DNA of 32,142 bases, taken from Bacteroidota bacterium. Lineage in GTDB: Bacteria; Bacteroidota; Bacteroidia; Chitinophagales; Chitinophagaceae. Within the stretch, counting starts at the first letter, position 1, and each line of letters opens with the position of its first letter. Location: assembly GCA_023392185.1 (NCBI GenBank), contig JAEVZP010000106.1, positions 1-32,142 of the forward strand, written 5' to 3'. The notes under the pieces were generated by a model. The model made no database searches, was not told the origin of the DNA, and saw nothing but the letters and a program-made list of their open reading frames with translations. The translations under genes were made by a program, and so were the position numbers. This document shows positions 14,632 through 22,927 of the stretch, piece after piece.

Positions 14632-16578
14632 GTGCTTCTTTCCGTCATTATCGTCAGCTACAATGTCCGCCATTTTCTGGACCTGTGTCTCCACTCGGTC
14701 TTGCGGGCGGCGGAAGGGCTGTCGGTGGAAGTGATTGTGGTGGATAATGCCTCGGCCGATGACAGTGTGACGTGGATGCAGACGCACTTTCCGCAAATCC
14801 GGGTGATTGCCAATCCGGAGAATACCGGTTTTTCCAAAGCCAACAATCAGGGGGTGGCGGTAGCACAGGGGAAATACATCCTGTTTCTGAACCCGGACAC
14901 CGTGATGCCGGAAGATTTTTTCCGGAAAACACTGGCCTATATGGAAGCCCATCCGGAGGCCGGCGCACTCGGCCCCCGCCTCATTGATGGGAAGGGGCAG
15001 TTTGCCCCCGATGCCAAAAAAGGCTTTCCTTCTTTTAGCATTGCCTTGTTCAAGACCATTGGCCTGCACAAGTTTTTCCCGAAGTCGCGGCTTATCAACG
15101 GCTATTATGCGCCCCATATCGGCGAGTATGAAACCGCGCCTGCCGAGGTGCTTTCCGGCTGCTGCATGCTGGTACGCCGCGAAGCCATCGACCAGGTCGG
15201 CGGTGCCTTCGACGAGCGTTTTTTTATGTATTGCGAGGATGTGGACCTGAACTACCGGCTGGCGCAGGGCGGCTGGCAGAACATCTATTTTCCGCAAACC
15301 AACCTGATTCACTACAAAGGCGAAAGCACCCGCAAGGCCACGCTTTCCTATATCCGGATTTTCAATGAAGCGCTGGCAGCTTTTGTACGCAAGCATTACA
15401 GCAAAGGCTCGGCGCGTGTGTTTATCTTTTTGCTTCACATCGGGATTGCCGTCCGGGCGGTGCTCGGCGTCGTGAAAGCACTGTTCCGGCGGTTGCGGCT
15501 GCCCCTGATCGATGGTGGTATCCTGTTGCTGACCCTGGCTGCCGTGCAAAGCTTTTGGGTGATATCGGTTAAAGGCATTGAGCCGGTAGATGCCCGGCTG
15601 TTGTGGCTTACCTACCCGGTCTATTTGCTCACCTGGATTTTTTCGCTTTACCTCAGTGGCGCCTATGACCCAACGTATCGTCCGCTGCGGGTGGTGCGGG
15701 GCATGCTGGTGGGCACGGTGGTGGCGCTCGCATTCTATGGGTTGCTGCCTCCGGAGATGCGGTATTCGCGGGGCGTAGTCGTTCTGGGCGGCATTACCGG
15801 AACGGTGGCCTTGCTGGCGGCACATGCGATCCTGCAAAAGCTGGGCGTCACCGGTCAGGTGCCCTACGATGCTGCAGCCCGTGAAGCAGTGATTGTAGGC
15901 AACAGCAAAAGCGCTGCCGAGGCGCGGAGTGCGCTGCAAAAAATCGCTGGTGCGCCGCGGGTCATAGGCCGGGTGGGGGAGGGCGAAGCTGCGCTGGCAC
16001 CGCTCACTGACCTGAGTGGGCTGGCGGCCACAGCCGGCGTGGGCGAGGTGATCTTTTGCGCCGCCGATGTTTCGTATGAAGAGATGTTTGAAGCCATGGC
16101 CCGGTGTGGCCCGCGCTACGATTACAAGATTTACCTGCCTGGGCGGACCGGCTTTGTAGGATCGAACTCAAGCAGCACTGCCGGCGACCTGTATACTGCT
16201 GATCTGCGGTTCCGGCTTTCCGATCCGTCGTTCCGGCGCAAGAAGCGCACTTTCGATGTCCTTACGGCTGCCGTTTTGCTCTTGCTGGTTCCGTTTACAT
16301 TTTGGCTTTTCCGGTCGCCGGGTGGCTGGCTGGGGGCACTGTGGGCGGTGCTGTGGGGTTCTAAGACCTTTGTAGGTTATGGCGGAACGGCCGTTGCCGG
16401 GCTGCCCCCGGTGCGGGAAAGCATCTTGCCGCCCTGGGAGGTAGTGAAGGGCTATGTACCTTCCGGGCTGGTGGCTTCGGCACTCAACCGGCAATATGCG
16501 ATGCATTATGTGCCGGGCCGGGATTTCAGTTTGCTGTGGCAAAACGCCGGTTATTTGCGCCGTAAAAAATTTTCCTGA
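14632..16578 (+). CDS. GT2 glycosyltransferase fused to a core-less polyprenyl glycosylphosphotransferase-like region
   Basis: Residues 1-290 are a family 2 glycosyltransferase: LLSVIIVSYNV at the start, VIVVDNASADDS (34-45), FLNPDT (85-90, the metal-binding DxD equivalent) and CEDVDLNYRLAQGGW near 198. The rest resembles the N-terminal part of WcaJ/WbaP-type proteins: several helices (about 290-400), a Rossmann-like CoA-binding segment beginning REAVIVGNSKSAAEA, and the RRKKRTFDVLTAAVLLLLVP helix that normally opens the sugar-transferase domain. The catalytic core motifs are missing; the sequence jumps to QYAMHYVPGRDFSLLWQN, like the end of that domain. It probably adds sugars to a lipid-linked surface glycan. 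GTG 14632 is chosen because it places the beta-1 strand at the family position; the open frame upstream runs through repeats. Confidence 0.82.
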   Translation: MLLSVIIVSYNVRHFLDLCLHSVLRAAEGLSVEVIVVDNASADDSVTWMQTHFPQIRVIANPENTGFSKANNQGVAVAQGKYILFLNPDTVMPEDFFRKTLAYMEAHPEAGALGPRLIDGKGQFAPDAKKGFPSFSIALFKTIGLHKFFPKSRLINGYYAPHIGEYETAPAEVLSGCCMLVRREAIDQVGGAFDERFFMYCEDVDLNYRLAQGGWQNIYFPQTNLIHYKGESTRKATLSYIRIFNEALAAFVRKHYSKGSARVFIFLLHIGIAVRAVLGVVKALFRRLRLPLIDGGILLLTLAAVQSFWVISVKGIEPVDARLLWLTYPVYLLTWIFSLYLSGAYDPTYRPLRVVRGMLVGTVVALAFYGLLPPEMRYSRGVVVLGGITGTVALLAAHAILQKLGVTGQVPYDAAAREAVIVGNSKSAAEARSALQKIAGAPRVIGRVGEGEAALAPLTDLSGLAATAGVGEVIFCAADVSYEEMFEAMARCGPRYDYKIYLPGRTGFVGSNSSSTAGDLYTADLRFRLSDPSFRRKKRTFDVLTAAVLLLLVPFTFWLFRSPGGWLGALWAVLWGSKTFVGYGGTAVAGLPPVRESILPPWEVVKGYVPSGLVASALNRQYAMHYVPGRDFSLLWQNAGYLRRKKFS

Positions 16579-16586
16579 CCTTTTTA

Positions 16587-16617
16587 TTTGGCAGATTGCC
16601 GGAAATGTTTATTTTTG
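16587..16617 (+). promoter_or_regulatory. Promoter of tRNA-Asn
   Basis: TTTG (16587-16590), 19 bp, then TATTTTTG (16610-16617): a full match to the Bacteroidota housekeeping promoter (-33 TTG, -7 TAnnTTTG). Transcription would start near 16624, about 27 bp before the tRNA. Confidence 0.75.
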
Positions 16618-16650
16618 CGCTCCGCTTTTGAAAGAGAGCGGCGATTAATT

Positions 16651-16724
16651 TCCTCCTTAGCTCAGCTGGTTAGAGCACTTGACTGTTAATCAGGGGGTCG
16701 TTGGTTCGAGTCCAACAGGGGGAG
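16651..16724 (+). tRNA. tRNA-Asn (anticodon GTT)
   Basis: Seventy-four bases form a full cloverleaf: acceptor TCCTCCT/AGGGGGA, D-arm with AGCTCAGCTGGTTAGAGC, anticodon loop CTGTTAA, and T-arm GTTGG-TTCGAGT-CCAAC. The anticodon GTT reads Asn codons. CCA is not encoded. An intrinsic terminator follows 10 bases later. Confidence 0.97.
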
Positions 16725-16733
16725 CTTCTTCTT

Positions 16734-16768
16734 TAAAAAAAGCCTTGCATCTCGCAAGGCTTTTTTGT
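16734..16768 (+). terminator. Intrinsic terminator of tRNA-Asn
   Basis: Stem AAAAAAAGCCTTGC / GCAAGGCTTTTTTG with loop ATCTC, ending in a T run, directly after the tRNA. Confidence 0.88.
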
Positions 16769-16807
16769 TTCCTATGGCTTCTGCATTTCCTTCCATCCAC
16801 CTTGAAT

Positions 16808-16842
16808 AAAAAAGCCCTGCACGCATCCGGCAGGGCTTTTTT
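16808..16842 (-). terminator. Intrinsic terminator of the small secreted-protein gene
   Basis: Stem AAAAAAGCCCTGC / GCAGGGCTTTTTT with loop ACGCATCCG. It lies 18 bp past the stop codon at 16860 of the leftward gene; symmetry lets it act both ways. Confidence 0.85.
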
Positions 16843-16859
16843 ACGCAAAAGAAGGCTCC

Positions 16860-17252
16860 TTATTTCCTGGGGCGCCGGAAGATGTACCGGGTGATAAAAA
16901 TGCCACCGGAAGAGCTGCCCTGCGACAGTTGCATGTTGGAGCCGCTCGTTACCTGAAACAGCTCCCAGTCGTCCTGCGCCATTTCATTAAGTCGTGCCAC
17001 AATAACCCGGTCATTGTTGGTGATGTTTTCGAAGTTGATACCCACCATGCTGTAGAAATTCTTCAGTTCCTTCTCCAGATTCTGACCGTTGTCGTCGGTG
17101 GTCAGCAGGCGCGAACGGCCCAGGCCGCCCGGTACTACCGATTCGATGGTGGAAATCTGCTTGTACTCCCACTTCGTTCCGGAATTCTGCGCCTGTGCGG
17201 GCATTACATGGCAGATAACGCCGAGGCAGCCTGCCAAAAGATATTTTTTCAT
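16860..17252 (-). CDS. Small secreted protein, DUF4177-like
   Basis: A 130-residue protein with a signal peptide (MKKYLLAGCLGVICHVMPAQ, cleavage likely after AQA). The mature part opens KWEYKQIST and later reads LNEMAQDDWELFQVTS and FITRYIFRRP. This order (WEYK strand, then an LN-x-MA-xx-GWEL-like element, then an F-x-R strand) resembles DUF4177 proteins, small beta-alpha proteins of unknown role. The match is by eye. ATG 17252 is chosen since the signal peptide begins there; an in-frame TTG five codons earlier is less likely. It should reside in the periplasm. Confidence 0.66.
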   Translation of the reverse strand: MKKYLLAGCLGVICHVMPAQAQNSGTKWEYKQISTIESVVPGGLGRSRLLTTDDNGQNLEKELKNFYSMVGINFENITNNDRVIVARLNEMAQDDWELFQVTSGSNMQLSQGSSSGGIFITRYIFRRPRK

Positions 17253-17366
17253 GGGTTGTAATGTCAAATGAGCGGCTAAAATATATTGTCGTCAGTTTTT
17301 GTGCAAATCAAGTTCTCCGGAAAGCGGTGGCAGCCACCCCTGTTTCCCGAACAGGCCGCCCTTTCA

Positions 17367-18074
17367 TCAACCAAACAAAGCCGGAATTTCCGTTTGCGCC
17401 CGTTCATAATCCACAGGAACGCCAATGTCTATAAAATACCCGCTTGCTACTCCTGCAGCCAGCACGCCCCGACCGACAACTGTTTCCAGATAATCTTTCT
17501 CAAAAGAAAAACGCTCCGGAAAATTGTGGGCCAGAAAGGCAATGCGATCCACGATATAAATGCCGCCGTTGACCAAGCCCTTCGCGCGCGGTTGTTTTTC
17601 TTCAAACGCATGGATTTTTCCGGCAGCGTCGATCTGCACCACACCATAGCGGTCAAAATCCATCATCGGTTTCAGGGCCAGTGTCACCACTGCGCCGGTC
17701 TCCTGATGCACTGCATTCAGCCGCTCCAGCGAAGCATCAAAAAGGGTGTCGCCGTTGACCACAGAAACATTGGGCTCCCGGCATTGTTCCAGTGCCAGAG
17801 CCATGCCGCCGCCCGTGCCCAGCGGCTCGTGCTCCACCACATAATCCACCTCAAACGGAAGCGACACGGTCTTGAGCCAGTCCCGCACCACCTCGTGCCG
17901 GTAGCCCAGCGACAACACACAACGAGTGCAGCCTTCTTTGTGGAGATACCGGAAAAGCCAGTAGAGAAAAGGATATCTGCCGACCGGCGCCATACACTTG
18001 GGTGCCTCGCCAATAACACCGCGCAGGCGTGTGCCCAGCCCACCGGCCAATACAATACATTCTCTGGAAGTCAT
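17367..18074 (-). CDS. Sugar-1-phosphate nucleotidyltransferase, HddC-like
   Basis: A 235-residue NTP-transferase. The nucleotide-binding signature LAGGLGTRLR is at residues 9-18, followed by PKCMAPVGRYPFLYWLFRYL, a pattern close to D-glycero-alpha-D-manno-heptose-1-phosphate guanylyltransferase (HddC). EHEPLGTGGGMALAL and the metal-binding VNGDTLFD also fit. It would activate a sugar-1-phosphate, giving an NDP-sugar for surface glycans; HddC itself makes GDP-heptose. Other hdd/gmh heptose genes are not in the window, so the exact substrate is open (RmlA-like or mannose-1-phosphate relatives are possible). ATG 18074 puts the motif at its usual position; the open frame upstream is not family-like. 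The GT2 gene at 14632 is a possible functional partner. Confidence 0.83.
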   Translation of the reverse strand: MTSRECIVLAGGLGTRLRGVIGEAPKCMAPVGRYPFLYWLFRYLHKEGCTRCVLSLGYRHEVVRDWLKTVSLPFEVDYVVEHEPLGTGGGMALALEQCREPNVSVVNGDTLFDASLERLNAVHQETGAVVTLALKPMMDFDRYGVVQIDAAGKIHAFEEKQPRAKGLVNGGIYIVDRIAFLAHNFPERFSFEKDYLETVVGRGVLAAGVASGYFIDIGVPVDYERAQTEIPALFG

Positions 18075-18275
18075 AGGGAAAGGAAGCGCCTTTGTTTGAA
18101 AGAATTTGAAAGGTCGATTATAAAACCGACCCTGCAAATAAAAAACGGCTGCACCGGATCGATGAAAGGCAAAAACGTCTGTAAAACGACTTCAAACAGC
18201 TACCAGCATGCATTGAAATCCCGGCAATTTCCGGAAAACAAGGGCTGTTCACAATGTGTTCTGCTGCGAAAATAA

Positions 18276-18302
18276 AAAGCCCTGTCGCAGAACAGGGCTT
18301 TA
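18276..18302 (-). terminator. Intrinsic terminator of the small membrane-protein gene
   Basis: Stem AAAGCCCTGT / ACAGGGCTTT with loop TCGCAGA-type; on the minus strand a T run follows. It lies 22 bp past the stop at 18324. The 249-bp gap from 18075 to 18323 otherwise holds one TTTCCGGAAA site (18228-18237) and no gene. Confidence 0.8.
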
Positions 18303-18323
18303 AGAAACAAGGTTGAAAAGGAT

Positions 18324-18776
18324 TTAGCCAAACAGCTTTTTATTGTTCAGGGTTTGCGCGATCATACCGGCGACCCAGGAGCCCAGCAGATAGTAGCTGG
18401 TAGACATTACTTTGGTTTTAGGCGTGCGGGTGGTGGGGGCGGTAACCAAGCCCAGCTTTTGGGGAAGAATCAGCGAACCCAGGCCGGCGAGCAGGCCCAT
18501 ACCGGTGGTCTTGACCGCTTTGTTGTTTCCGGATGCCGCGCCGGCGTAGTAGAGGCCGTTCATCACCAGGTCGGCCACGAGCGTGCCCCAATACAGCTTT
18601 TCTCCGGTAGGCGCGGGCTGATCGGCTTTGTCAAAAAGCTTGTTGGCAGCATCCATGCCCAGTTTCTCCAGGCGGGGCGCGTCGTCGTCGTAGCGGCGGG
18701 TCGTTTCGTTCAGGATCGTTACCACAGCAGCACCGGCCAATCCGGCGATAAGGGCATTTCTGGTTTGGGGGGTCAT
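18324..18776 (-). CDS. Conserved hypothetical membrane protein
   Basis: A 150-residue protein I do not recognise as a named family. It has an N-terminal hydrophobic stretch (ALIAGLAGAAVVTILNET), a charged segment (RRYDDDAPRLEKLGMDAANK), then two or three hydrophobic helices (LVADLVMNGLYYAGAAS; GMGLLAGLGSLILPQKLGL; YYLLGSWVAGMIAQTL). The Gly/Ala-rich helices suggest close packing in the inner membrane. The gene stands alone with its own terminator. ATG 18776 is the only sensible start. Confidence 0.62.
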   Translation of the reverse strand: MTPQTRNALIAGLAGAAVVTILNETTRRYDDDAPRLEKLGMDAANKLFDKADQPAPTGEKLYWGTLVADLVMNGLYYAGAASGNNKAVKTTGMGLLAGLGSLILPQKLGLVTAPTTRTPKTKVMSTSYYLLGSWVAGMIAQTLNNKKLFG

Positions 18777-18949
18777 AGCGAAAGGTTATTTGGATTTTAA
18801 AAGAGAAAAAGACCCTGCCAGCCAAGCAGAGGTCGCAGCTCCCGGAGCCGGCGGCCTGGGGCCCGATTGCCGCGCTTTCGGCCTGCTCACCAACCTGCTC
18901 TCCATCCTTTGATGCCCGATGGCCCGGTTTTTCCGGAAATTTTATCACT

Positions 18950-19552
18950 ATGAAAAAGAAAACTGTTCGTCGGGTGGCCCTCGCCGCCAGCGCGCTGGCG
19001 GTGGCCGGAGGCGTTGCTGCTTTCCTGCTGTCCCGCCGCAAAACCATTCCGGAAGGCGTAGAGGCTGTCACACCTTTCGATCTCGACCGCTACCTGGGCA
19101 AATGGTATGAAATCGCCCGCTTTGATTACCGGTTCGAAAAAGGACTGGACCACGCCACGGCAAAATATTCGCGCAATGCCGACGGCAGCATCAAAGTAGT
19201 CAACAAAGGCCGCAAAAGCTCCGGTAAAAAGGTAAAAGCAGTGGGTCGCGCCGTGCTGGCGGGCCCCGAAAATGCCGGGATGCTGAAGGTTTCCTTTTTC
19301 GGTCCTTTTTATGCGGGATATAATGTGATTGCCATAGACCCGCAATACCAACATGCGCTGGTGGCAGGTCAAAACCGGGATTATCTGTGGATCCTCAGCC
19401 GTGAAAAAAAACTGCCGGATGAGGTGCGCGAAGCGTATCTGCAAAAAGCACGCGACCTGGGCTTTGCTGTGGAAAAACTCGTGTGGCCGGAACAGGGTGA
19501 AAGCGTCGAAACCGCTGCCGAAGGTTTGGAACCAACGGAGATAAAGTTATAA
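18950..19552 (+). CDS. Lipocalin family protein (Blc-like)
   Basis: A 200-residue bacterial lipocalin. After a short basic N-terminus and a membrane helix (ALAASALAVAGGVAAFLLS, about 9-27) comes the lipocalin signature DLDRYLGKWYEIARFDYRFE (GxWYEIARFD at about 50-59). Conserved later motifs are YSRNADGSIKVVNKG, LKVSFFGPFYAGYNVIAID and YLWILSR. E. coli Blc is a lipoprotein that binds lysophospholipids; here no lipobox Cys is present, so an uncleaved anchor or signal peptide holds it in the envelope. Its likely role is lipid binding or membrane maintenance. A TTTCCGGAAA site lies 11 bp before the ATG. Confidence 0.88.
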   Translation: MKKKTVRRVALAASALAVAGGVAAFLLSRRKTIPEGVEAVTPFDLDRYLGKWYEIARFDYRFEKGLDHATAKYSRNADGSIKVVNKGRKSSGKKVKAVGRAVLAGPENAGMLKVSFFGPFYAGYNVIAIDPQYQHALVAGQNRDYLWILSREKKLPDEVREAYLQKARDLGFAVEKLVWPEQGESVETAAEGLEPTEIKL

Positions 19553-19658
19553 ATACACATCTCTGATGAGTTGATGGCAAAGGTTTTGTGCACGATTCCG
19601 CACCCATGATCCCCTGAACAAAAGGCTTTATTCCCTTCACCCCAAAACCCTTATCCCT

Positions 19659-19850
19659 ATGGCACAGTATGGTAAAAAAGCTGGCGAAAAAGTAGAAGAA
19701 GCCATGCACGAAATGCATGAAGGCAAATTGAAAAGCGGTAGCTCTGGTAAGAAAGTCACTGATCCAAAACAAGCTATTGCGATCGGCCTTTCTGAAGCCC
19801 GCAAAGAAGGCGCGAAAGTGCCCGATAAAAAAGATTCCGATAAGAAGTAG
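19659..19850 (+). CDS. DUF6496 domain-containing small basic protein
   Basis: A 63-residue, very lysine-rich protein. It carries the DUF6496 pattern: KKAGEKVEEAMHEMHEGKLK, then SGSSGKKVTDPKQAIAIGLS and EARKEGAKVP. The second half resembles repeats seen in small plasmid-like and stress-associated proteins in which KQAIAIGLSEAR is highly conserved. The function is unknown; the charge suggests nucleic-acid contact. It follows the lipocalin gene after a 106-bp gap and is followed by a terminator. Confidence 0.85.
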   Translation: MAQYGKKAGEKVEEAMHEMHEGKLKSGSSGKKVTDPKQAIAIGLSEARKEGAKVPDKKDSDKK

Positions 19851-19875
19851 TCTTTCTCCTCTTTCAAAACGCCGG

Positions 19876-19924
19876 AAATCCGTTGTGTCGTCCGCTCTGC
19901 CGGGTAGCACAATGGATTTTTTTT
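19876..19924 (+). terminator. Intrinsic terminator after the DUF6496 gene
   Basis: Arms AAATCCGTTGTG / CACAATGGATTT (one G-T pair) with a 20-base loop, followed by eight T. It begins 25 bp past the stop codon. Confidence 0.7.
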
Positions 19925-20210
19925 GTTCAGAAGCGCAGGCGGCCTGCCCAACCCTTTTCACATGGCCAGCAGCCTTTTGTTTTAGGGCAAATTTCCGGAA
20001 ACAATACCATTTCTACCGCTACAGGCTACACAATCGGCTTCCACCCGTTCTGCTTCTCAGGAACGGCTTGCCTGCCTGCTAACAGAACACCAGGCAATCG
20101 TTCCCGAAACCATCTCTGTTTCCAGAGAGTGGCGGCAAATAGCAGTAGGGCCTTTTGGGCAACACAAACAGCCTGCTATGACCCGCGTTCCGGCGGAACG
20201 CTTTGTCGGT
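19925..20210. other. Intergenic stretch without a recognisable gene
   Basis: No supported gene. It contains one TTTCCGGAAA site (19992-20001) and a perfect small hairpin, GCGTTCC/GGAACGC (20185-20201). One plus-strand frame from about 20000 to 20270 stays open and reads ERLACLLTEHQAIVPETISV and REWRQIAVGPFGQH, which has coding-like composition. It lacks a start codon and runs into the terminator, so at most it is a gene remnant. Confidence 0.4.
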
Positions 20211-20261
20211 AACAAACAAAAAAGATCCGCGTCGGTTAGAACGCGGATCTTTTTGTTTGTT
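20211..20261. terminator. Bidirectional intrinsic terminator
   Basis: Arms AACAAACAAAAAAGATCCGC.. (20211-20232) and ..GCGGATCTTTTTGTTTGTT (20241-20261), about 21 bp with a single-base mismatch in the A/T run, and loop CGGTTAGA. It lies 13 bp past the stop of the leftward T9SS gene at 20275. Confidence 0.85.
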
Positions 20262-20274
20262 GTTGAAAACTGAC

Positions 20275-20982
20275 TTACTGACGGGTAAAGCGGCGGGTGG
20301 CTACAATCTTGCCCTGGCCGTCGAACATCCGCAGGAAGTAAACACCGGCAGGTGCGTCGTTGAGCGGGATGTTGGCGCTGTTGCCTACGGTGTGGTACAT
20401 GCTGATCGGCTGACCGAGCAGGTTGTAAACACCAATGGTTTTGATGTTGTCGTTGTTTTCAAAGGTCACGTTTACCGATTCACGGGCCGGGTTGGGGAAC
20501 ACCTTGATGTTTTCATCTACCCGAACGGTTGTGGAGATGCCCTGCGGCGAGCGGTTGGCAATAAAAGTGACAATGCGTGTATAGCTGGGGGCTTGCGGAT
20601 CCCGGATTTCTACCCGCAGAATGCCCACGCCGTTGGTTGGCACGCTAAGCAGGCTGAAATAAAAATTAGCCGGTGTGCCGGGCGTAATGGTATCAGTGCG
20701 ATTCCAGCCGCCGGATTTGATCGCAGCAAGCGAGTGACACAGCACATTATCGCATACGCCTTCTACCTGCCAGGACGAAGGGATATTATCCGTCAGGTAG
20801 CGCCACTCGAGCACACGGGCAGAAGCACCGCCGATGATACGCATTGGGTTCAAAACCTTCAGGCCTTGCTGGCCGGGGCTGTAATTAGCGAGGCTGGTAT
20901 CGCCAAACTGCACGTCAAAAGTCTGTGCCTGCAAACCCCCGAAAGAGAGCAAAGCAAGCAGAATGAGAAAAAGTTTTTTCAT
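20275..20982 (-). CDS. Secreted protein with T9SS type A sorting domain
   Basis: A 235-residue secreted protein. The signal peptide is MKKLFLILLALLSFGGLQAQ. The middle region (about 21-150) has beta-strand-like sequence with an FDVQFGDTSLANYSPGQQGL opening and a pair of cysteines (VCDNVLCH), and no family I can name. The last 80 residues are a classic type IX sorting domain: VFPNPARESVNVTFE, then IGVYNLLGQPISMY, and GVYFLRMFDGQGKIVATRRF. Such proteins are exported by Sec, then passed through the type IX machinery to the cell surface or medium. ATG 20982 is chosen since the signal peptide starts there; a full promoter match sits just upstream. Confidence 0.88.
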   Translation of the reverse strand: MKKLFLILLALLSFGGLQAQTFDVQFGDTSLANYSPGQQGLKVLNPMRIIGGASARVLEWRYLTDNIPSSWQVEGVCDNVLCHSLAAIKSGGWNRTDTITPGTPANFYFSLLSVPTNGVGILRVEIRDPQAPSYTRIVTFIANRSPQGISTTVRVDENIKVFPNPARESVNVTFENNDNIKTIGVYNLLGQPISMYHTVGNSANIPLNDAPAGVYFLRMFDGQGKIVATRRFTRQ

Positions 20983-20999
20983 AGGAAAATCTTTGCGTT

Positions 21000-21030
21000 C
21001 AAAATTACGGATGTTGTGGATAAGTTCCAA
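21000..21030 (-). promoter_or_regulatory. Promoter of the T9SS-sorted protein gene
   Basis: On the minus strand, TTG (21028-21030), 20 bp, then TAATTTTG (21000-21007). Both elements and their spacing match the Bacteroidota consensus. Transcription would begin near 20993, giving a leader of about 10 nt before ATG 20982. Confidence 0.62.
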
Positions 21031-21054
21031 TCTATAATCTGAAAGATACGCTGT

Positions 21055-21062
21055 TAAATTTG
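21055..21062 (+). promoter_or_regulatory. Possible -7 element of the S41 protease gene
   Basis: TAAATTTG matches TAnnTTTG, about 67 bp before ATG 21129. No clear -33 TTG is found at the expected spacing, so confidence is modest. Confidence 0.38.
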
Positions 21063-21128
21063 TACCACCACATTGGGGTGGCATACTTTTCATCCAACCA
21101 AAAACGTTTTTTGGGGTTCTTTTAGCAA

Positions 21129-22814
21129 ATGAAATTTTCGTTCAAAACCATAGCCCGTCGCAGCCGCGGGTTCCTCTTCGCCTCGGGTGCAGCCGCTGTT
21201 ATGGGGCTCTTTATTCACGGCAAAGGCGCGGATTCGATGTTTGAGATTTCTAAAAATCTGGACATCTTTACCTCCCTTTTCCGGGAACTCAACGGTTATT
21301 ATGTAGATCCGATCGAGCCGGGGAAGCTGGTGAAAGTAGGCGTGGATGCCATGCTTGCCGAACTGGATCCCTATACCAACTACATTACCGAGTCGGATAT
21401 CGAAGACTATGAGTTCCAGACAACTGGCCGTTATGGCGGTATCGGCACCACGCTGCAAAAGCGCAGTGACGATGTGGTGATTGGCGAGATCTACGAAGGC
21501 ACGCCTGCTATGCGCGCCGGCCTGCATCCGGGAGACATCGTGCTGGCCGTAGACAATCAGGACGTGCGCAACCGGACGCTGGAAGACATTACCCAACTGC
21601 TCAAAGGCGCTGCCGGGACGCCGGTGGCCCTCAAAATAAAAGATGCCTTTACCGGAAACGAGGCTGTTAAAATGGTGACGCGGGAGCAGATTGCGCTCAG
21701 CAGCGTGCCCTATGCCGGGCTTTCCGGCACCGGAAAGGACCTGGCCTATATAAAACTTACCCAGTTTACACCAGATTGTGCCCGGCAGGTGCGCCACGCC
21801 CTTGACTCGCTTAAAGGACAAGCGCCGAAGCTCAAAGGTGTGGTTCTCGACCTGCGCAACAACCCCGGCGGACTGCTCGACGAGGCCGTCAATCTTTGCA
21901 ATCTTTTTGTCGATCGTGGCCAACTGGTGGTGAGCACCAAAGGCAAGATGGAAGACTGGGATAAGGAGTTCCGCACGATGGGTACACCCTGGGATACCGA
22001 AATTCCGGTAACCGTGTTGATCAACGGCGCTTCGGCCTCGGCCTCGGAGATTGTGGCCGGCACCCTGCAGGACCTGGACCGCGGTGTGGTAATCGGAGAA
22101 AAATCCTATGGTAAAGGGCTGGTGCAGGTAACCCGCCGCCTCGGATACAATGCGCAGTTAAAGCTTACGACCGCGCGCTACTATACCCCCTCGGGCCGTT
22201 GCATTCAGCAGCTCGACTACAGCCACCGCAGCGCCGACGGCAAGGTGAGCAACATCCCCGATTCGCTGAAGAAAACCTACAAGACGGCCGCCGGCCGACT
22301 GGTGAAAAGCGGCGGCGGCGTAGAGCCGGATGTACGGGTGAAAGACAGCGTTCCTTCGCGCCTCATTGTGGCTCTCTATACCAAAGGACTCCTCTTCGAC
22401 TGGGCCACACAGTATAATAAAGATCACAAATCCATTGCTGCGCCGGGCCAGTTTGCCGTGAGCGATGCCGACTTTGATGCTTTTGCTTCCTTTCTCGACA
22501 AGAAAAACTTCCGCTACCGCACGCAGGCCGACGAACTGTTTGATTCGCTGCAAGCCGTAGCCACCCGCGAAGGCACCTACACAGCTGCCAAAGGCGAATT
22601 TACAGCACTGAGCAACAAGCTGGCGCATGACAAGCGTACCGACCTGAACCGGCAGAAAACCGAAATCAAGCGGATTCTGGAAGGCGAAATTGCCAGCCGA
22701 TACTATTATCAGAAGGGACGCATCGTTCAGGGCCTGCGCAATGATCCAGACTACGACAAGGCGGTTTCCCTGCTGGAAAAACCGACAGAATACCGGAAAA
22801 TTCTGACCCCATAA
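21129..22814 (+). CDS. S41 family C-terminal processing peptidase (Ctp/Prc-like)
   Basis: A 561-residue periplasmic serine protease that trims or degrades proteins from their C-termini. The N-terminus has a basic stretch and a hydrophobic signal/anchor (FLFASGAAAVMGLFI). A PDZ domain follows (about 95-180, with GGIGTTLQ, GTPAMRAGLHPGDIVLAVD). The protease core has the Ser-Lys dyad: S304 in NGASASASEI and K329 in SYGKGLVQ, 25 residues apart as in E. coli Prc (S430/K455). A C-terminal helical extension (about 430-561) is typical of Bacteroidota homologues. It is transcribed divergently from the T9SS-sorted gene; no operon partner is evident. Confidence 0.93.
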   Translation: MKFSFKTIARRSRGFLFASGAAAVMGLFIHGKGADSMFEISKNLDIFTSLFRELNGYYVDPIEPGKLVKVGVDAMLAELDPYTNYITESDIEDYEFQTTGRYGGIGTTLQKRSDDVVIGEIYEGTPAMRAGLHPGDIVLAVDNQDVRNRTLEDITQLLKGAAGTPVALKIKDAFTGNEAVKMVTREQIALSSVPYAGLSGTGKDLAYIKLTQFTPDCARQVRHALDSLKGQAPKLKGVVLDLRNNPGGLLDEAVNLCNLFVDRGQLVVSTKGKMEDWDKEFRTMGTPWDTEIPVTVLINGASASASEIVAGTLQDLDRGVVIGEKSYGKGLVQVTRRLGYNAQLKLTTARYYTPSGRCIQQLDYSHRSADGKVSNIPDSLKKTYKTAAGRLVKSGGGVEPDVRVKDSVPSRLIVALYTKGLLFDWATQYNKDHKSIAAPGQFAVSDADFDAFASFLDKKNFRYRTQADELFDSLQAVATREGTYTAAKGEFTALSNKLAHDKRTDLNRQKTEIKRILEGEIASRYYYQKGRIVQGLRNDPDYDKAVSLLEKPTEYRKILTP

Positions 22815-22927
22815 GAGCTTTTTAAAGGATGCTTTACGCTTGCTTAAAATCTTAAAGTATAGGCATAGATCTCCTTTCTGAACAGCCCTTTTCGTATCTT
22901 TAAAGTCTGGAACAAAAAAGGAAAATT

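Noticed and set aside
19883..20212. Small gene of about 109 codons after the DUF6496 gene
   Set aside because: The frame crosses the terminator and a palindrome and has no recognisable domain or start context.
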